64,000 nt of DNA, from contig JAJNQE010000012.1 of assembly GCA_021154985.1 (NCBI GenBank), forward strand, positions 1-64,000, written 5' to 3'. The DNA is from Hydrogenophaga sp. (GTDB lineage: Bacteria; Pseudomonadota; Gammaproteobacteria; Burkholderiales; Burkholderiaceae_C). This document shows positions 31,673 to 40,103 of this stretch, in pieces (position 1 is the first letter of the stretch; the number at the start of each line of letters is the position of its first letter). The notes under the pieces were generated by a model. It saw only the letters and a program-made list of their open reading frames with translations, did not search any database and was not told where the DNA came from. Both the position numbers and the translations under genes were made by a program.

Positions 31673-34102
31673 GTGTCGCCGCCCGATCAGCACGTCTCCT
31701 CCCTGGCCAAACAGGCACGTGAACTCTTCGTGGTTCACGTGGGTCGTGCCCTTCCCGAAATGGTCAAGGCCTGCGACACCCGGCTGACCAGCATCCTCGA
31801 CCAGGCCGGTTCGGCCCGCGACATGCAAGCCCGGCGCGACGCCTGGACTGCCTTCCAGAAACACCAGACCACCTGGCTCAACCAGAGCCGCAAGGCGCTG
31901 CAACGCACCTTGTTGCCGCGCACGTCCAGCTCTGGACAACCCATCAGCCTGTCGGGCGCGCTGGAGCTGGTGGCCGAAGGTGCCATCGACGACCAGATCA
32001 TGGCGTCTCGCCTGGCCATGCGGGTGCTGGAGAAAGCCTCGACCGAGCTCAACGAATTGCGCCTGCGTGTGCAGCACCTGGAAAAACGCCAGGAGCTCTC
32101 GCGCGGCGACGTGCTGTTGCCCGACGTGACCGCGCGCATCCTGGTGTACCAGTGGCTGGAAGCCGACATGACGCGCGATGCCTGGGCGCTGGTACAGGAC
32201 GCGCTGGCTCCCGTCATGACCGTCAAACTGCACGACGCCTACAAGGCCGCCAACGAGTTCCTGGTGGCCAGCGGCGTGATGAAAGAGATCGACCTGCAGG
32301 CGCTGGTCAAGCGAGCGCCCGGGGCACGCTCCGAAGGTCCGCCTGCTGCGCCGCCGCAGTCCAGCCCGGTGGGCGCGCGCATTCCTGCCGGCGGACCCGC
32401 GCGACCCGGCGGAGCCGGCGCCGGCTTCCGCCCTGCGGGTGCACAGCCGGGCACCGACTCGGGGGCCGGCGGCCATTCGGGCCGCAGTCAGAGCGACTTC
32501 GCGGGCTCCGGTCCGGCTGGACGCTCCAGCACTCCCGGCTCTTCCAGCATGGGTGTGCAGGACGAAACCCGCATGATGACCAGCGCTTCGCCGCTGGCCC
32601 GAGCGCGCATGCGGGCGCAAGGTGTGGTGGGCCGCTTGCGGCGCATGCTGATCGACAAGGTGGGTGGCGATTTTGAAGCCACGCAGATCCTCCCGCCATC
32701 GCCCGGACTGGCGCAGGCCATGCAGCGCGCGGCGCCGGGCGACAGCGCCGGTGCGGGCTTTTATGTGTCGGGCAACAGCCGCCCGGGCGCCGTGTACATG
32801 GACGCGACCCATGTGGAGAAGGCCGCTGGCGCGCTGCGCCAGCGCACGGCCGAACTCAAACAGGTCGCCAGCACCCCCACCGAGAAGGCCACCATCGAGG
32901 TGGTGGCGCTCATGTTCCAGAGCATCCTGGCCGAGGAGCGCATTCCACCCAGCGTGCGCGTGTGGTTTGCCCGCCTGCAAATCCCTGTGCTGCGCGTGGC
33001 ATTGGCCGAGCCTGAGTTTTTCAGCGCCCTGCAACACCCGGCCCGCCGCCTGATCGACCGCATGGGATCGTGCGTGATGGGGTTCGAATCCAACGTGAGT
33101 TCGGCCGCGCTGGAGGCCGAGATCAAGCGCGTGGTGCAGGTGATCGAGCAGTACCCCGAAACCGGCCGGCGCGTGTTCCAGCTGGTGTTCGACGAGTTCC
33201 AGAAATTCCTTGCGACCTACCTCAGCGAGCAGGGCAGCGCCAGCCGCTTTGTGAGCGTGGCGCAGCAGGTCGAGCAAAAGGAAACCCTGTCGGTGCAGTA
33301 CACGATCGAGCTGCGCAAGTTGCTGGACGAGGTGCCGGTGCGCGACGAGGTGCGCGACTTCCTCTTCAAGGTCTGGGTCGACGTGCTGGCCGTGTCCAGC
33401 GTCAAGTACGGCCTGCGTCACGAAGAAACCAGCGCGCTCAAGCAAGTGGCCTCCGACCTGCTGTGGGCGGCCAGCGCCAAACCCAACCGCGACGACCGCG
33501 CCCGCGTGATCCAGCAGTTGCCCGCCCTGTTGCAGCGCCTGCGCCAGGGCATGGGCCTGCTGGGCTTCACCACCGGCATGCAGGACCAGCACATCAAGTC
33601 GGTGAGCGACACCCTGGCCGACGCCTTCATGTCGCGCACCGAGGCCATCTCCCAGGAGCAGCTCGACAACCTCTCCGACCGCCTGGCCAACCTCGAGGAG
33701 TACCTGCCTGCCAACGGCCTGGGCGATCTGGACCTGGACAACGAGAGCATCGAGATGATCACCGGCGTGGACGCCAGCAACATCGAGGTGATCAACCAGG
33801 GCGGGAGCCAGCCCAACGAGGCCATGCGCTCATGGGCGGTTGAGTTGCAGATCGGTTCGTGGTTTGGCCTGGACCACAACGGCAAGCTCAACAGCGTGCA
33901 ACTGGCGTGGCGCAGCCAGCGCGGCCAGCTCTACCTGTTTGTCACCAACGGCGGTCGCTGTTTCCTGATTCAGGCCACGCGGGTTGCGTCGTACCTGCAG
34001 GCCGGTTTGCTCGTGCCGAGCGAGGAAGAGGCGCTCACGGTGCGCGCCACCCGCGACGCGCTGTCCAAGCTCGACGCCAACCCCGAACGTCTGCTCAACT
34101 GA
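31673..34102 (+). CDS. DUF1631 family protein
   Basis: 809 residues from a GTG at 31673. It is a largely helical cytoplasmic protein with no signal peptide. A low-complexity Pro/Gly/Ser/Ala linker (about residues 215-300) separates an N-terminal helical part from the main DUF1631 region, which includes RFVSVAQQVEQKETLSVQYT. A C-terminal beta part (AMRSWAVELQIGSWFGLDHNGK through GGRCFLIQATR) looks PilZ-like, which in some relatives points to cyclic-di-GMP signalling; here this is only an impression. It converges with the M48 protease gene, six bases apart. Confidence 0.88.
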   Translation: MSPPDQHVSSLAKQARELFVVHVGRALPEMVKACDTRLTSILDQAGSARDMQARRDAWTAFQKHQTTWLNQSRKALQRTLLPRTSSSGQPISLSGALELVAEGAIDDQIMASRLAMRVLEKASTELNELRLRVQHLEKRQELSRGDVLLPDVTARILVYQWLEADMTRDAWALVQDALAPVMTVKLHDAYKAANEFLVASGVMKEIDLQALVKRAPGARSEGPPAAPPQSSPVGARIPAGGPARPGGAGAGFRPAGAQPGTDSGAGGHSGRSQSDFAGSGPAGRSSTPGSSSMGVQDETRMMTSASPLARARMRAQGVVGRLRRMLIDKVGGDFEATQILPPSPGLAQAMQRAAPGDSAGAGFYVSGNSRPGAVYMDATHVEKAAGALRQRTAELKQVASTPTEKATIEVVALMFQSILAEERIPPSVRVWFARLQIPVLRVALAEPEFFSALQHPARRLIDRMGSCVMGFESNVSSAALEAEIKRVVQVIEQYPETGRRVFQLVFDEFQKFLATYLSEQGSASRFVSVAQQVEQKETLSVQYTIELRKLLDEVPVRDEVRDFLFKVWVDVLAVSSVKYGLRHEETSALKQVASDLLWAASAKPNRDDRARVIQQLPALLQRLRQGMGLLGFTTGMQDQHIKSVSDTLADAFMSRTEAISQEQLDNLSDRLANLEEYLPANGLGDLDLDNESIEMITGVDASNIEVINQGGSQPNEAMRSWAVELQIGSWFGLDHNGKLNSVQLAWRSQRGQLYLFVTNGGRCFLIQATRVASYLQAGLLVPSEEEALTVRATRDALSKLDANPERLLN

Positions 34103-34108
34103 GGTTGA

Positions 34109-34999
34109 TCAACCCTTGCGGGCCTGTTCGTACAGGCCTTGCACGCGGGGCACGTTGGCCTCCAGCTCGCGGATGCGGTTGGGGCCGCTGGGGTGGGTGG
34201 ACAGAAAACCAGGCCCCGCCCCGCCACCGGCCGACGCCATCTTCTGCCACAGACTCACGCTGGCCTGCGGACGGTACGCCGAGCGGGCGGCGAGTTCCAG
34301 GCCCACCAGATCGGCTTCGGTCTCGTCTTCGCGGCTGAACTTGAGCGTGAGCAACTGCGTGCCCAGATTGGCCGCCACATCACCCAACTGGCCCAGGCCA
34401 AACAGCTGCGCGGCGATCGACAGGCCAATGCTGGTGGCGCTGCTTTTGGCCACGCGGGCGCGTGCGTGTTCGCGCAGCGCATGGGCCATTTCGTGGCCCA
34501 TGATCATGGCGGTCTCGTCGTCGGTGAGCTGCAGCTTTTCCAGAATGCCGGTGTAGAAGGCGATCTTGCCGCCCGGCATGCAGAAGGCGTTGATCTGGTC
34601 GCTGCGGATCAGGTTGACTTCCCACTTCCACCCGGTGGCGCGTTTGTTCCATTGGGCTGAGTGCGGCACGATGCGCCGCGCGATGTTGCGCAGCCGTTGC
34701 ACCTCGGCATGGCTGGCTGGCAGCAGCGCCTTTTTGGCGTTGGCCTCGCTCATCATCTGCGCGTATTGCTGGCTGGCCGCAGCCTCGAGCTCCTCGGCCG
34801 GCACCAGGTTGCGCAGGGCCGAAGCCTGGCCCACGTCGACCTGCGCCGCCGCAGGCAGCACGGCGCCGGCCGCTGCCGCCGTGCCTGCCAGCAGAAAACC
34901 ACGGCGGGCCGACCAGACGTGATCAGGCTTCGGCGCGGGGGAAGGACCAGCAGAGTGGGCGGACTTGAAATCGCAGATGAAACAGGAGGGTAGGGCCAT
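34109..34999 (-). CDS. M48 family metalloprotease, 5' end disrupted or displaced by a group II intron
   Basis: 296 residues if started at the ATG at 34999. The zinc motif HEMAH is in IMGHEMAHALREH. The third ligand is expected in FSREDETEADLVGLE. A twin-arginine-type signal (SARRGFLLAGTAAAAGAVL) predicts export. The chosen ATG lies inside domain VI of the adjacent intron, so it is probably not the ancestral start. Splicing a 5' exon from 37822-37797 (ATG GCT TTG ACT ...) onto 34988 would give an in-frame N-terminus, MALTIIDPCSCFICDF. It probably acts in envelope protein quality control, like BepA/LoiP relatives. Confidence 0.82.
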   Translation of the reverse strand: MALPSCFICDFKSAHSAGPSPAPKPDHVWSARRGFLLAGTAAAAGAVLPAAAQVDVGQASALRNLVPAEELEAAASQQYAQMMSEANAKKALLPASHAEVQRLRNIARRIVPHSAQWNKRATGWKWEVNLIRSDQINAFCMPGGKIAFYTGILEKLQLTDDETAMIMGHEMAHALREHARARVAKSSATSIGLSIAAQLFGLGQLGDVAANLGTQLLTLKFSREDETEADLVGLELAARSAYRPQASVSLWQKMASAGGGAGPGFLSTHPSGPNRIRELEANVPRVQGLYEQARKG

Positions 35000-35025
35000 A
35001 GTATTTCTACTATAGCCCCCCCAGG

Positions 35026-35059
35026 GAACCGTACGTGCGCCTTTCAGCGCATACGGCTC
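35026..35059 (-). other. Group II intron domain V
   Basis: A 34-base hairpin read on the minus strand: GAGCCGTATGCG, a GAAA-type tetraloop region, then CGCACGTACGGTTC. It matches the catalytic-core consensus of bacterial group II introns in both sequence and length, and fixes the intron's orientation and 3' end. Confidence 0.92.
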
Positions 35060-35119
35060 TTGCACGTCCTTTGACTACGCGGAGTAGACGGGTTGCAAAC
35101 CCTGTGCCGCTTCATCAAA

Positions 35120-36826
35120 TTAAAGTCCCCGTACTGGGACCGGCTTGGTTACCTCCAAACCTAGGGCGTGAAGACGCCGGTGACACCATGCATGCAGCAA
35201 CACGCGATTGGACAGACTGTGCGAACCACCCAACCGTATTGGAACGATGTGGTGGTCATGAAGCCTGTCGTCTTCGTGGTCCATCTCGGTGCCACAGTGA
35301 ACGCAGTTGCCGTTTTGGTTCATCCACAGATCGAGTCGTTGACCGTTCCAGATGGCTTGCTCCATCCGTTCCCGTCTCAGTCCCTCTCGATAGACTTCCC
35401 ATGCGGGATCAAAGGGGTGGTATTCCCCCTTGACCTTCTTATGCCGAACAATTTTCGTGTCGGCTAGGTGGTACAGCGTTAGCTGGATTTGCTCTTCCCG
35501 CCTGTTGCGTATGGTCGCCAAAAATTCCCAGCGACCCGAGTCACGTGTCCAGTAGTGCTGGTACACCTTTCCTCTAACCCATCGTGGGTGGCGTCGCATT
35601 CCCCAGCGCCGCAACCGCCAGAGGATCTGATGGTGAAGCTTGGAGAATGTTTCCTTGGCCACTACACCCTGGTGGTAGCGGGCCCAACCTTTGAGGATCG
35701 GGTTCAGCTCCTTGATCAAAGTTGCCTTTGACTTAGAGAGGTGTTTTGCGATCACATCGCTGACCTTGCCATAGAACGCTTTCACGTTTTTCTGGCTGGG
35801 TTTGATGAGCAGCGTTCCCGTGTATTTCCGGAAATTCCAGCCCAGGAAGTCAAACCCGTCATCGATATGTGCCACGCGCGTCTTACCCTCGTGCAGTTGC
35901 AATCCCCGCTCGCGCAGGAACGCTTCCACCCAAGGCCGGACCAGGGTTTCAAGCACCTCTTTCGAGTCGCCCGTCACCACAAAATCATCAGCGTATCGCA
36001 CCAGATGAACCTTGGCCTTTTTGGCTCGGACGATTCCCAGTTGGTCTTGTAAGAACCGCGTGAGTCCCGTTTCGAGCCCGTCCAGCGTCAGGTTTGCAAG
36101 AAGCGGCGAGATGATCCCCCCCTGGGGAGTGCCCGCCTCCGTTTTCTGCAGTTGCTGTTTATCCACCACTCCGCAGCGCAACCATTGCCTCAGTACCCGC
36201 TTGTTCATGTGAACGTTGGCGAGCAACCAGTCATGGTTGATGTTGTCGAAGAACCCCGTGATGTCTGCGTCCAGAACCCATTGGGCCGAGGCCTTCTTGG
36301 CCAGACACACAAACAACTGTTGCCGTGCGTCGTGCGTCGACCTTCCCTTTCTGAATCCATACGAATTCGGGTCGGCGTGGCACTCTGCAGCAGGCTCCAG
36401 TGCCAGCAGGAACAGTGCCTGCATGGCGCGGTCTTTCATGGTCGGTATGCCCAGTGGCCGTTTCCTTCCATCCGCTTTAGGAATCCAGGTACGCCGCAGC
36501 GGCTTGGCCCGATATCCAGCGAGGTTCAGTTGACTGACTGCGTTCAGTTTTTCAATTGGCTTCTTCCATAGTTCGCGGTCCACGCCACAGGTCCGCTTCC
36601 CTTGGTTCTCGGTAACTTTCCTGACAGCCAATGCCTTGGCTTGCCAGGATCGGATCAGGCTTCGTTGAAGTCGTTTGACTCTTCGGAAGTCCTTTTCCAG
36701 TTCTGCCTGCGCGATTTTCGTTTGTGCTTTCCCTACGAAGTAATGAACAGCCCGCCAGTCCATGGCAGTCCATTCGTTAGATTCGTCCGGGGACGCAGCA
36801 TCGAAATCTTCCTCGATGTAATCCAT
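35120..36826 (-). CDS. ltrA: Group II intron reverse transcriptase/maturase with HNH endonuclease
   Basis: 568 residues. GGAGAAGG stands directly upstream of the ATG. An N-terminal RT0 part is followed by fingers/palm motifs GIPTMKDRAMQALFLLALEP, YGFRKGRSTHDA, GTPQGGIISPLLANL and the catalytic HLVRYADDFVV (near residue 275). A maturase X domain follows, with FLGWNFRKY and LNPILKGWARYH. The C-terminal HNH endonuclease keeps its metal and catalytic residues (CVHCG, HDHHIVPIRLGG, NRVLLHAWCHRRLH). Every expected domain is present without a frameshift, so the protein should support splicing and retrohoming. Confidence 0.96.
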   Translation of the reverse strand: MDYIEEDFDAASPDESNEWTAMDWRAVHYFVGKAQTKIAQAELEKDFRRVKRLQRSLIRSWQAKALAVRKVTENQGKRTCGVDRELWKKPIEKLNAVSQLNLAGYRAKPLRRTWIPKADGRKRPLGIPTMKDRAMQALFLLALEPAAECHADPNSYGFRKGRSTHDARQQLFVCLAKKASAQWVLDADITGFFDNINHDWLLANVHMNKRVLRQWLRCGVVDKQQLQKTEAGTPQGGIISPLLANLTLDGLETGLTRFLQDQLGIVRAKKAKVHLVRYADDFVVTGDSKEVLETLVRPWVEAFLRERGLQLHEGKTRVAHIDDGFDFLGWNFRKYTGTLLIKPSQKNVKAFYGKVSDVIAKHLSKSKATLIKELNPILKGWARYHQGVVAKETFSKLHHQILWRLRRWGMRRHPRWVRGKVYQHYWTRDSGRWEFLATIRNRREEQIQLTLYHLADTKIVRHKKVKGEYHPFDPAWEVYREGLRRERMEQAIWNGQRLDLWMNQNGNCVHCGTEMDHEDDRLHDHHIVPIRLGGSHSLSNRVLLHAWCHRRLHALGLEVTKPVPVRGL

Positions 36827-37796
36827 ACCTTCTCCGGTTCGGTTAGGACCCGGGTAAGGACACCTTCCCCGGAGGGACGATGCCCACCGGGTCGGTTGTT
36901 GAAAGAACGCGCGGCTCGCGCGGTCGATGCCTATTACAAGTCAGCGGGCTTTCACCCCAGGGCAAATGTTGAACCCCTATGCCACCCATTACAGATGGCC
37001 ATTCGCTTTTTGTAACGTCCTCTGCCCGCTGCACCATGTCCCTCACTTACGTTCGGGCTGCCACTGTCCGGAAGGACCGTGGCGACGCATCGGGTTTACC
37101 TCGTTTCCCAAGATGCCCTGTCGGTCGGCAGACCAACAGACGGGGTTAGGGACTCACTTTCCACCGGGTGCGCGCTGGGGAACGAGTCAGAGGTCCACGA
37201 CCCTCGACTCCCTGGCACCTTGCCTTTTGGCTCCAGCTCCCCTCATGTGAAGGATGCAAGCGTAAGCTGGTCTATTGTTACGGCGGTTCCGACGTGAGTT
37301 CACATTACATTTCCCGTACCCTTTTCCCCCGCGTCTCCTCCCAGGCTTGTTCTGGAAGTCGGACGCACTCACGTGCGGCCTGTATGTCTTGCGACATGGG
37401 ACGTTTACCCGCAGCTTCACACCCCCGGATTACTCCAGACGCATGTGCGGAAGGGGACACGCTGTTCCAAGCGTGGTTCAGTTGAGAACAAGACATCTTG
37501 AGCGGTGCCGCTCACGAATAGCCTGCACATTGGCCAATTGCAACGGTTTGTAAAACACGCACAACTACGCCTCTGAGCAGAGAAGTTTGTCTCTTTTCAG
37601 CTACTGGATGGACCCCTCTCGGAGCACACCCTACCGTTCAGACCCCGTTGTGGGGCCTGTTCGGTGCAGCCTCAGAGCGCCTTTCGGCTGCACAAACTCG
37701 CCCTTTTGAGGGGGCGTTTCCCGCGTCTCCCATAGGAGAAACAGGCTATCGTTAATGTCGTCATGAAGACGACTATGTAGCGACTTCGAGTCGCAC
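36827..37796 (-). other. Intron RNA domains I-III (non-coding)
   Basis: About 970 bases between the intron 5' end and the maturase start. Open frames here are short and show no family features. The stretch should fold into intron domains I to III, including the exon-binding sites. I did not assign EBS1/EBS2. The first bases form a simple stem (GCGACTCGAAGTCGC), as expected at the start of domain I. Confidence 0.75.
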
Positions 37797-37869
37797 CATG
37801 GGTCAATAATAGTCAAAGCCATGTGGGTGTGCCCACCCCGGTGAACCCCATCCTCTCAACGGCGTGCCG

Positions 37870-39258
37870 ATGTCCCCACCCAACACCGTGACCAGCCCGT
37901 CGGCCGCCGAGCCGACACCGCAGCCCAGCCCCACCTGGGGCGACACCTTGCGGGTCTACCTGGAGCCCGCCAGCCTGCGCATGTTTGCTCTGGGCTTCTC
38001 GGCCGGGCTGCCACTGCTGCTGGTGCTGGGCACCTTGAGCTTTCGGCTGCGTGAGGCCGGCCTGGACCGCACGACCATCGGTTACCTCAGCTGGGTCGGC
38101 CTGGCCTATGCGTTCAAGTGGTGCTGGGCGCCGCTGGTGGACCGTTTGCCGTTGCCGTTCCTCACCCGCTGGCTGGGACGGCGGCGCAGTTGGCTGTTGT
38201 TGTCGCAGTTCCTCATCATGGCCTCGCTGGTGGGCATGGCGCTCTCCGATCCGCGCACCGACCTGACGCTGGTGGTGTGGTGCGCGCTGGCCGTGGCGTT
38301 TGCATCGGCCACGCAAGACATTGCACTGGACGCCTTTCGCATCGAATCGGCCGACGCGCGCCATCAGGGGGCGCTGGCCGCCACCTACCAGACCGGTTAC
38401 CGCCTGGCCATGATCTGGGCCGGCGCCGGTGTGTTGTGGATCGCGGCACGCGCCGAGGTGGCTCCGGCGGCTGCAGCGGCCGGCGCGGCGCCGGGCGTTT
38501 TGTACCAGCAGGCCGCATGGACAACGGCTTACCTCGTGATGGCGGCCAGCATGCTGGTGGGCGTGTTCACCGTGCTGTTCTCGCGCGAGCCCGCTCGGGT
38601 GGCCTTGCCGCCGTCGAAGAACGCGGCCGAGTGGCTGCGCAGCGCGCTGGTGGAGCCGTTTGCCGACTTTCTCAAGCGCTATGGCAAGCAGGCGGTGTTG
38701 ATCCTCGCGCTCATCGGCGTGTACCGCATCAGCGACGTGGTGATGGGCATCATGGCCAACCCGTTTTATGTGGACATGGGCTACACCAAGGACGAGGTGG
38801 CAGCGGTCACCAAGGTGTTCGGCGTGATCATGACCTTGGTGGGAGCGTTCATTGGCGGCGCACTTTCGCTCAAGCTCGGTGTGATGCGTGTGCTGATGCT
38901 CGGCGCTGTGCTGTCGGCGGCGAGCAACCTGCTGTTTGCCTGGCTGGCCGGGCATGGCCACGACGTGACCGCGCTGGTGCTGGTGATCTCGGCCGACAAC
39001 CTGAGCGCGGGCGTGGCCTCGGCCGCGTTCATTGCGTACCTGTCGGGCCTCACCAACGTGAGCTACTCGGCCACACAGTACGCGCTCTTCAGCTCCATGA
39101 TGCTGCTGGCGCCCAAGTGGCTTGCAGGGTATTCGGGTGCGTTTGTCGACGCTTACGACTACCCCACTTTCTTCACCGCCACGGCGTGCCTGGGTGTGCC
39201 GGTCCTGCTGCTGGTGTGGCTCGCCTCGCGCGTCGCACCCGTGGGCCAGCGCCCGTGA
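37870..39258 (+). CDS. ampG: AmpG family muropeptide MFS transporter
   Basis: 462 residues from the ATG at 37870 (a GTG at 37864 is also in frame). About 12 membrane segments are visible. AmpG features include RMFALGFSAGLPLLLVLGTL, LSWVGLAYAFKWCWAPLVDR and ATQDIALDAFRIE. It imports 1,6-anhydromuropeptides made by lytic transglycosylases such as the MltA encoded in this window, for peptidoglycan recycling. It diverges from the M48 gene, with the group II intron inserted in between. The two-component pair follows on the same strand after 100 bases. Confidence 0.93.
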   Translation: MSPPNTVTSPSAAEPTPQPSPTWGDTLRVYLEPASLRMFALGFSAGLPLLLVLGTLSFRLREAGLDRTTIGYLSWVGLAYAFKWCWAPLVDRLPLPFLTRWLGRRRSWLLLSQFLIMASLVGMALSDPRTDLTLVVWCALAVAFASATQDIALDAFRIESADARHQGALAATYQTGYRLAMIWAGAGVLWIAARAEVAPAAAAAGAAPGVLYQQAAWTTAYLVMAASMLVGVFTVLFSREPARVALPPSKNAAEWLRSALVEPFADFLKRYGKQAVLILALIGVYRISDVVMGIMANPFYVDMGYTKDEVAAVTKVFGVIMTLVGAFIGGALSLKLGVMRVLMLGAVLSAASNLLFAWLAGHGHDVTALVLVISADNLSAGVASAAFIAYLSGLTNVSYSATQYALFSSMMLLAPKWLAGYSGAFVDAYDYPTFFTATACLGVPVLLLVWLASRVAPVGQRP

Positions 39259-39358
39259 AGGGGCGCCTCGTTCACGTTTCTTTACGCCCACCACAACCCG
39301 TGTTCACGCCACGCCGGCACGCTTCACGGCTCTCTTGAACCGTTCACTCCCCACACCC

Positions 39359-40075
39359 ATGACCTCTCAGCTGCTGATGATCGAAGACGATGCCCGACTG
39401 GCCAAGATGGTGGTTGAGTACCTCGGCCAATCGGGCTTTGCCGTGACGCACGCCGCCGACGGCGAGGCGGGCCTGGAGCAACTGCAGCTCATCCAGCCCG
39501 AGCTGGTGATCCTCGATCTCATGATGCCGGGCATCGACGGCCTGGAAGTCTGCCGACGCATCCGTGCCTTGCAGGGCGACGTGGCCCGTGTGCCGGTGCT
39601 CATGCTCACCGCCAAGGGCGACCCGATGGACCGCATCATCGGCCTGGAACTCGGTGCCGACGACTATTTGCCCAAACCCTTCGAGCCGCGCGAGCTGCTG
39701 GCCCGGGTGCGCGCCGTGCTGCGCCGCCGCGGCGAGACCGGCAGCGCCAGCGTGTCGCGCAGCACGCCGGTGATGCGATTCGGCTCGCTGGACATCGACC
39801 GCGACGCGCGTACCGTGCTGGTGGCCGGCCAGGCGTGTGAACTCACGTCCTACCAGTTCGATTTGCTGGTGGCCATGGCCGAGCGCGCGGGCCGTGTGCT
39901 CACGCGCGACCAGATCATGGAAGCGGTGCGCGGGCGCGAACTTGAAGCCTTCGACCGCTCGATCGATGTGCACATCGGCCGCATCCGCAATGCCATCGAG
40001 ATCGACAGCAAAGACCCCAAACGCATCCTCACCGTGCGCGGGGTGGGCTACGTGTTCGCCAAGCAGCAAGACTGA
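39359..40075 (+). CDS. OmpR/PhoB family response regulator
   Basis: 238 residues from the ATG at 39359. The receiver domain has LMIEDDARLAKMV, the phosphorylated Asp in LVILDLMMPGIDG, and the Thr and Lys in MLTAKGD and YLPKPFEP. The winged helix follows, with ELTSYQFDLLVAMAERAG and the recognition region RSIDVHIGRIRNAIE, ending in VRGVGYVFA. Its partner kinase starts 28 bases downstream; that gap is filled by an inverted copy of the 22-base repeat. The RstA/CpxR-like layout suggests envelope sensing; the targets are unknown. Confidence 0.95.
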   Translation: MTSQLLMIEDDARLAKMVVEYLGQSGFAVTHAADGEAGLEQLQLIQPELVILDLMMPGIDGLEVCRRIRALQGDVARVPVLMLTAKGDPMDRIIGLELGADDYLPKPFEPRELLARVRAVLRRRGETGSASVSRSTPVMRFGSLDIDRDARTVLVAGQACELTSYQFDLLVAMAERAGRVLTRDQIMEAVRGRELEAFDRSIDVHIGRIRNAIEIDSKDPKRILTVRGVGYVFAKQQD

Positions 40076-40080
40076 TGGCG

Positions 40081-40102
40081 CCCCCACGCTGCGCCGCTGC
40101 GC
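40081..40102 (-). repeat. Inverted third copy of the 22-base repeat
   Basis: Read on the minus strand it matches the repeats at 18401 and 18482 at 21 of 22 positions (C for G at position 12). It occupies nearly all of the 28-base gap between the response regulator and kinase genes, up to two bases before the kinase ATG, so it could influence kinase translation. Confidence 0.7.
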
Positions 40103-40103
40103 C

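Larger units (their letters stand above)
34990..37796 (-). mobile_element. Complete group II intron with encoded maturase
   Basis: On the minus strand the element begins with the group II 5' consensus GTGCG (37796-37792). It carries the RT/maturase gene inside domain IV and ends with a canonical 34-base domain V (35026-35059), a domain VI hairpin (about 35022-34993) and a CTAC end near 34990. The total is about 2.8 kb. The 3' boundary could be off by a few bases. It sits between the divergent ampG and M48 genes, or within the first codons of the M48 gene. All parts look intact, so splicing and mobility are possible. Confidence 0.88.

Noticed and set aside
36827..37796. Several 60-140-residue frames in the intron 5' half
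   Set aside because: They lie in the structured intron RNA, have no family features and occur on both strands.
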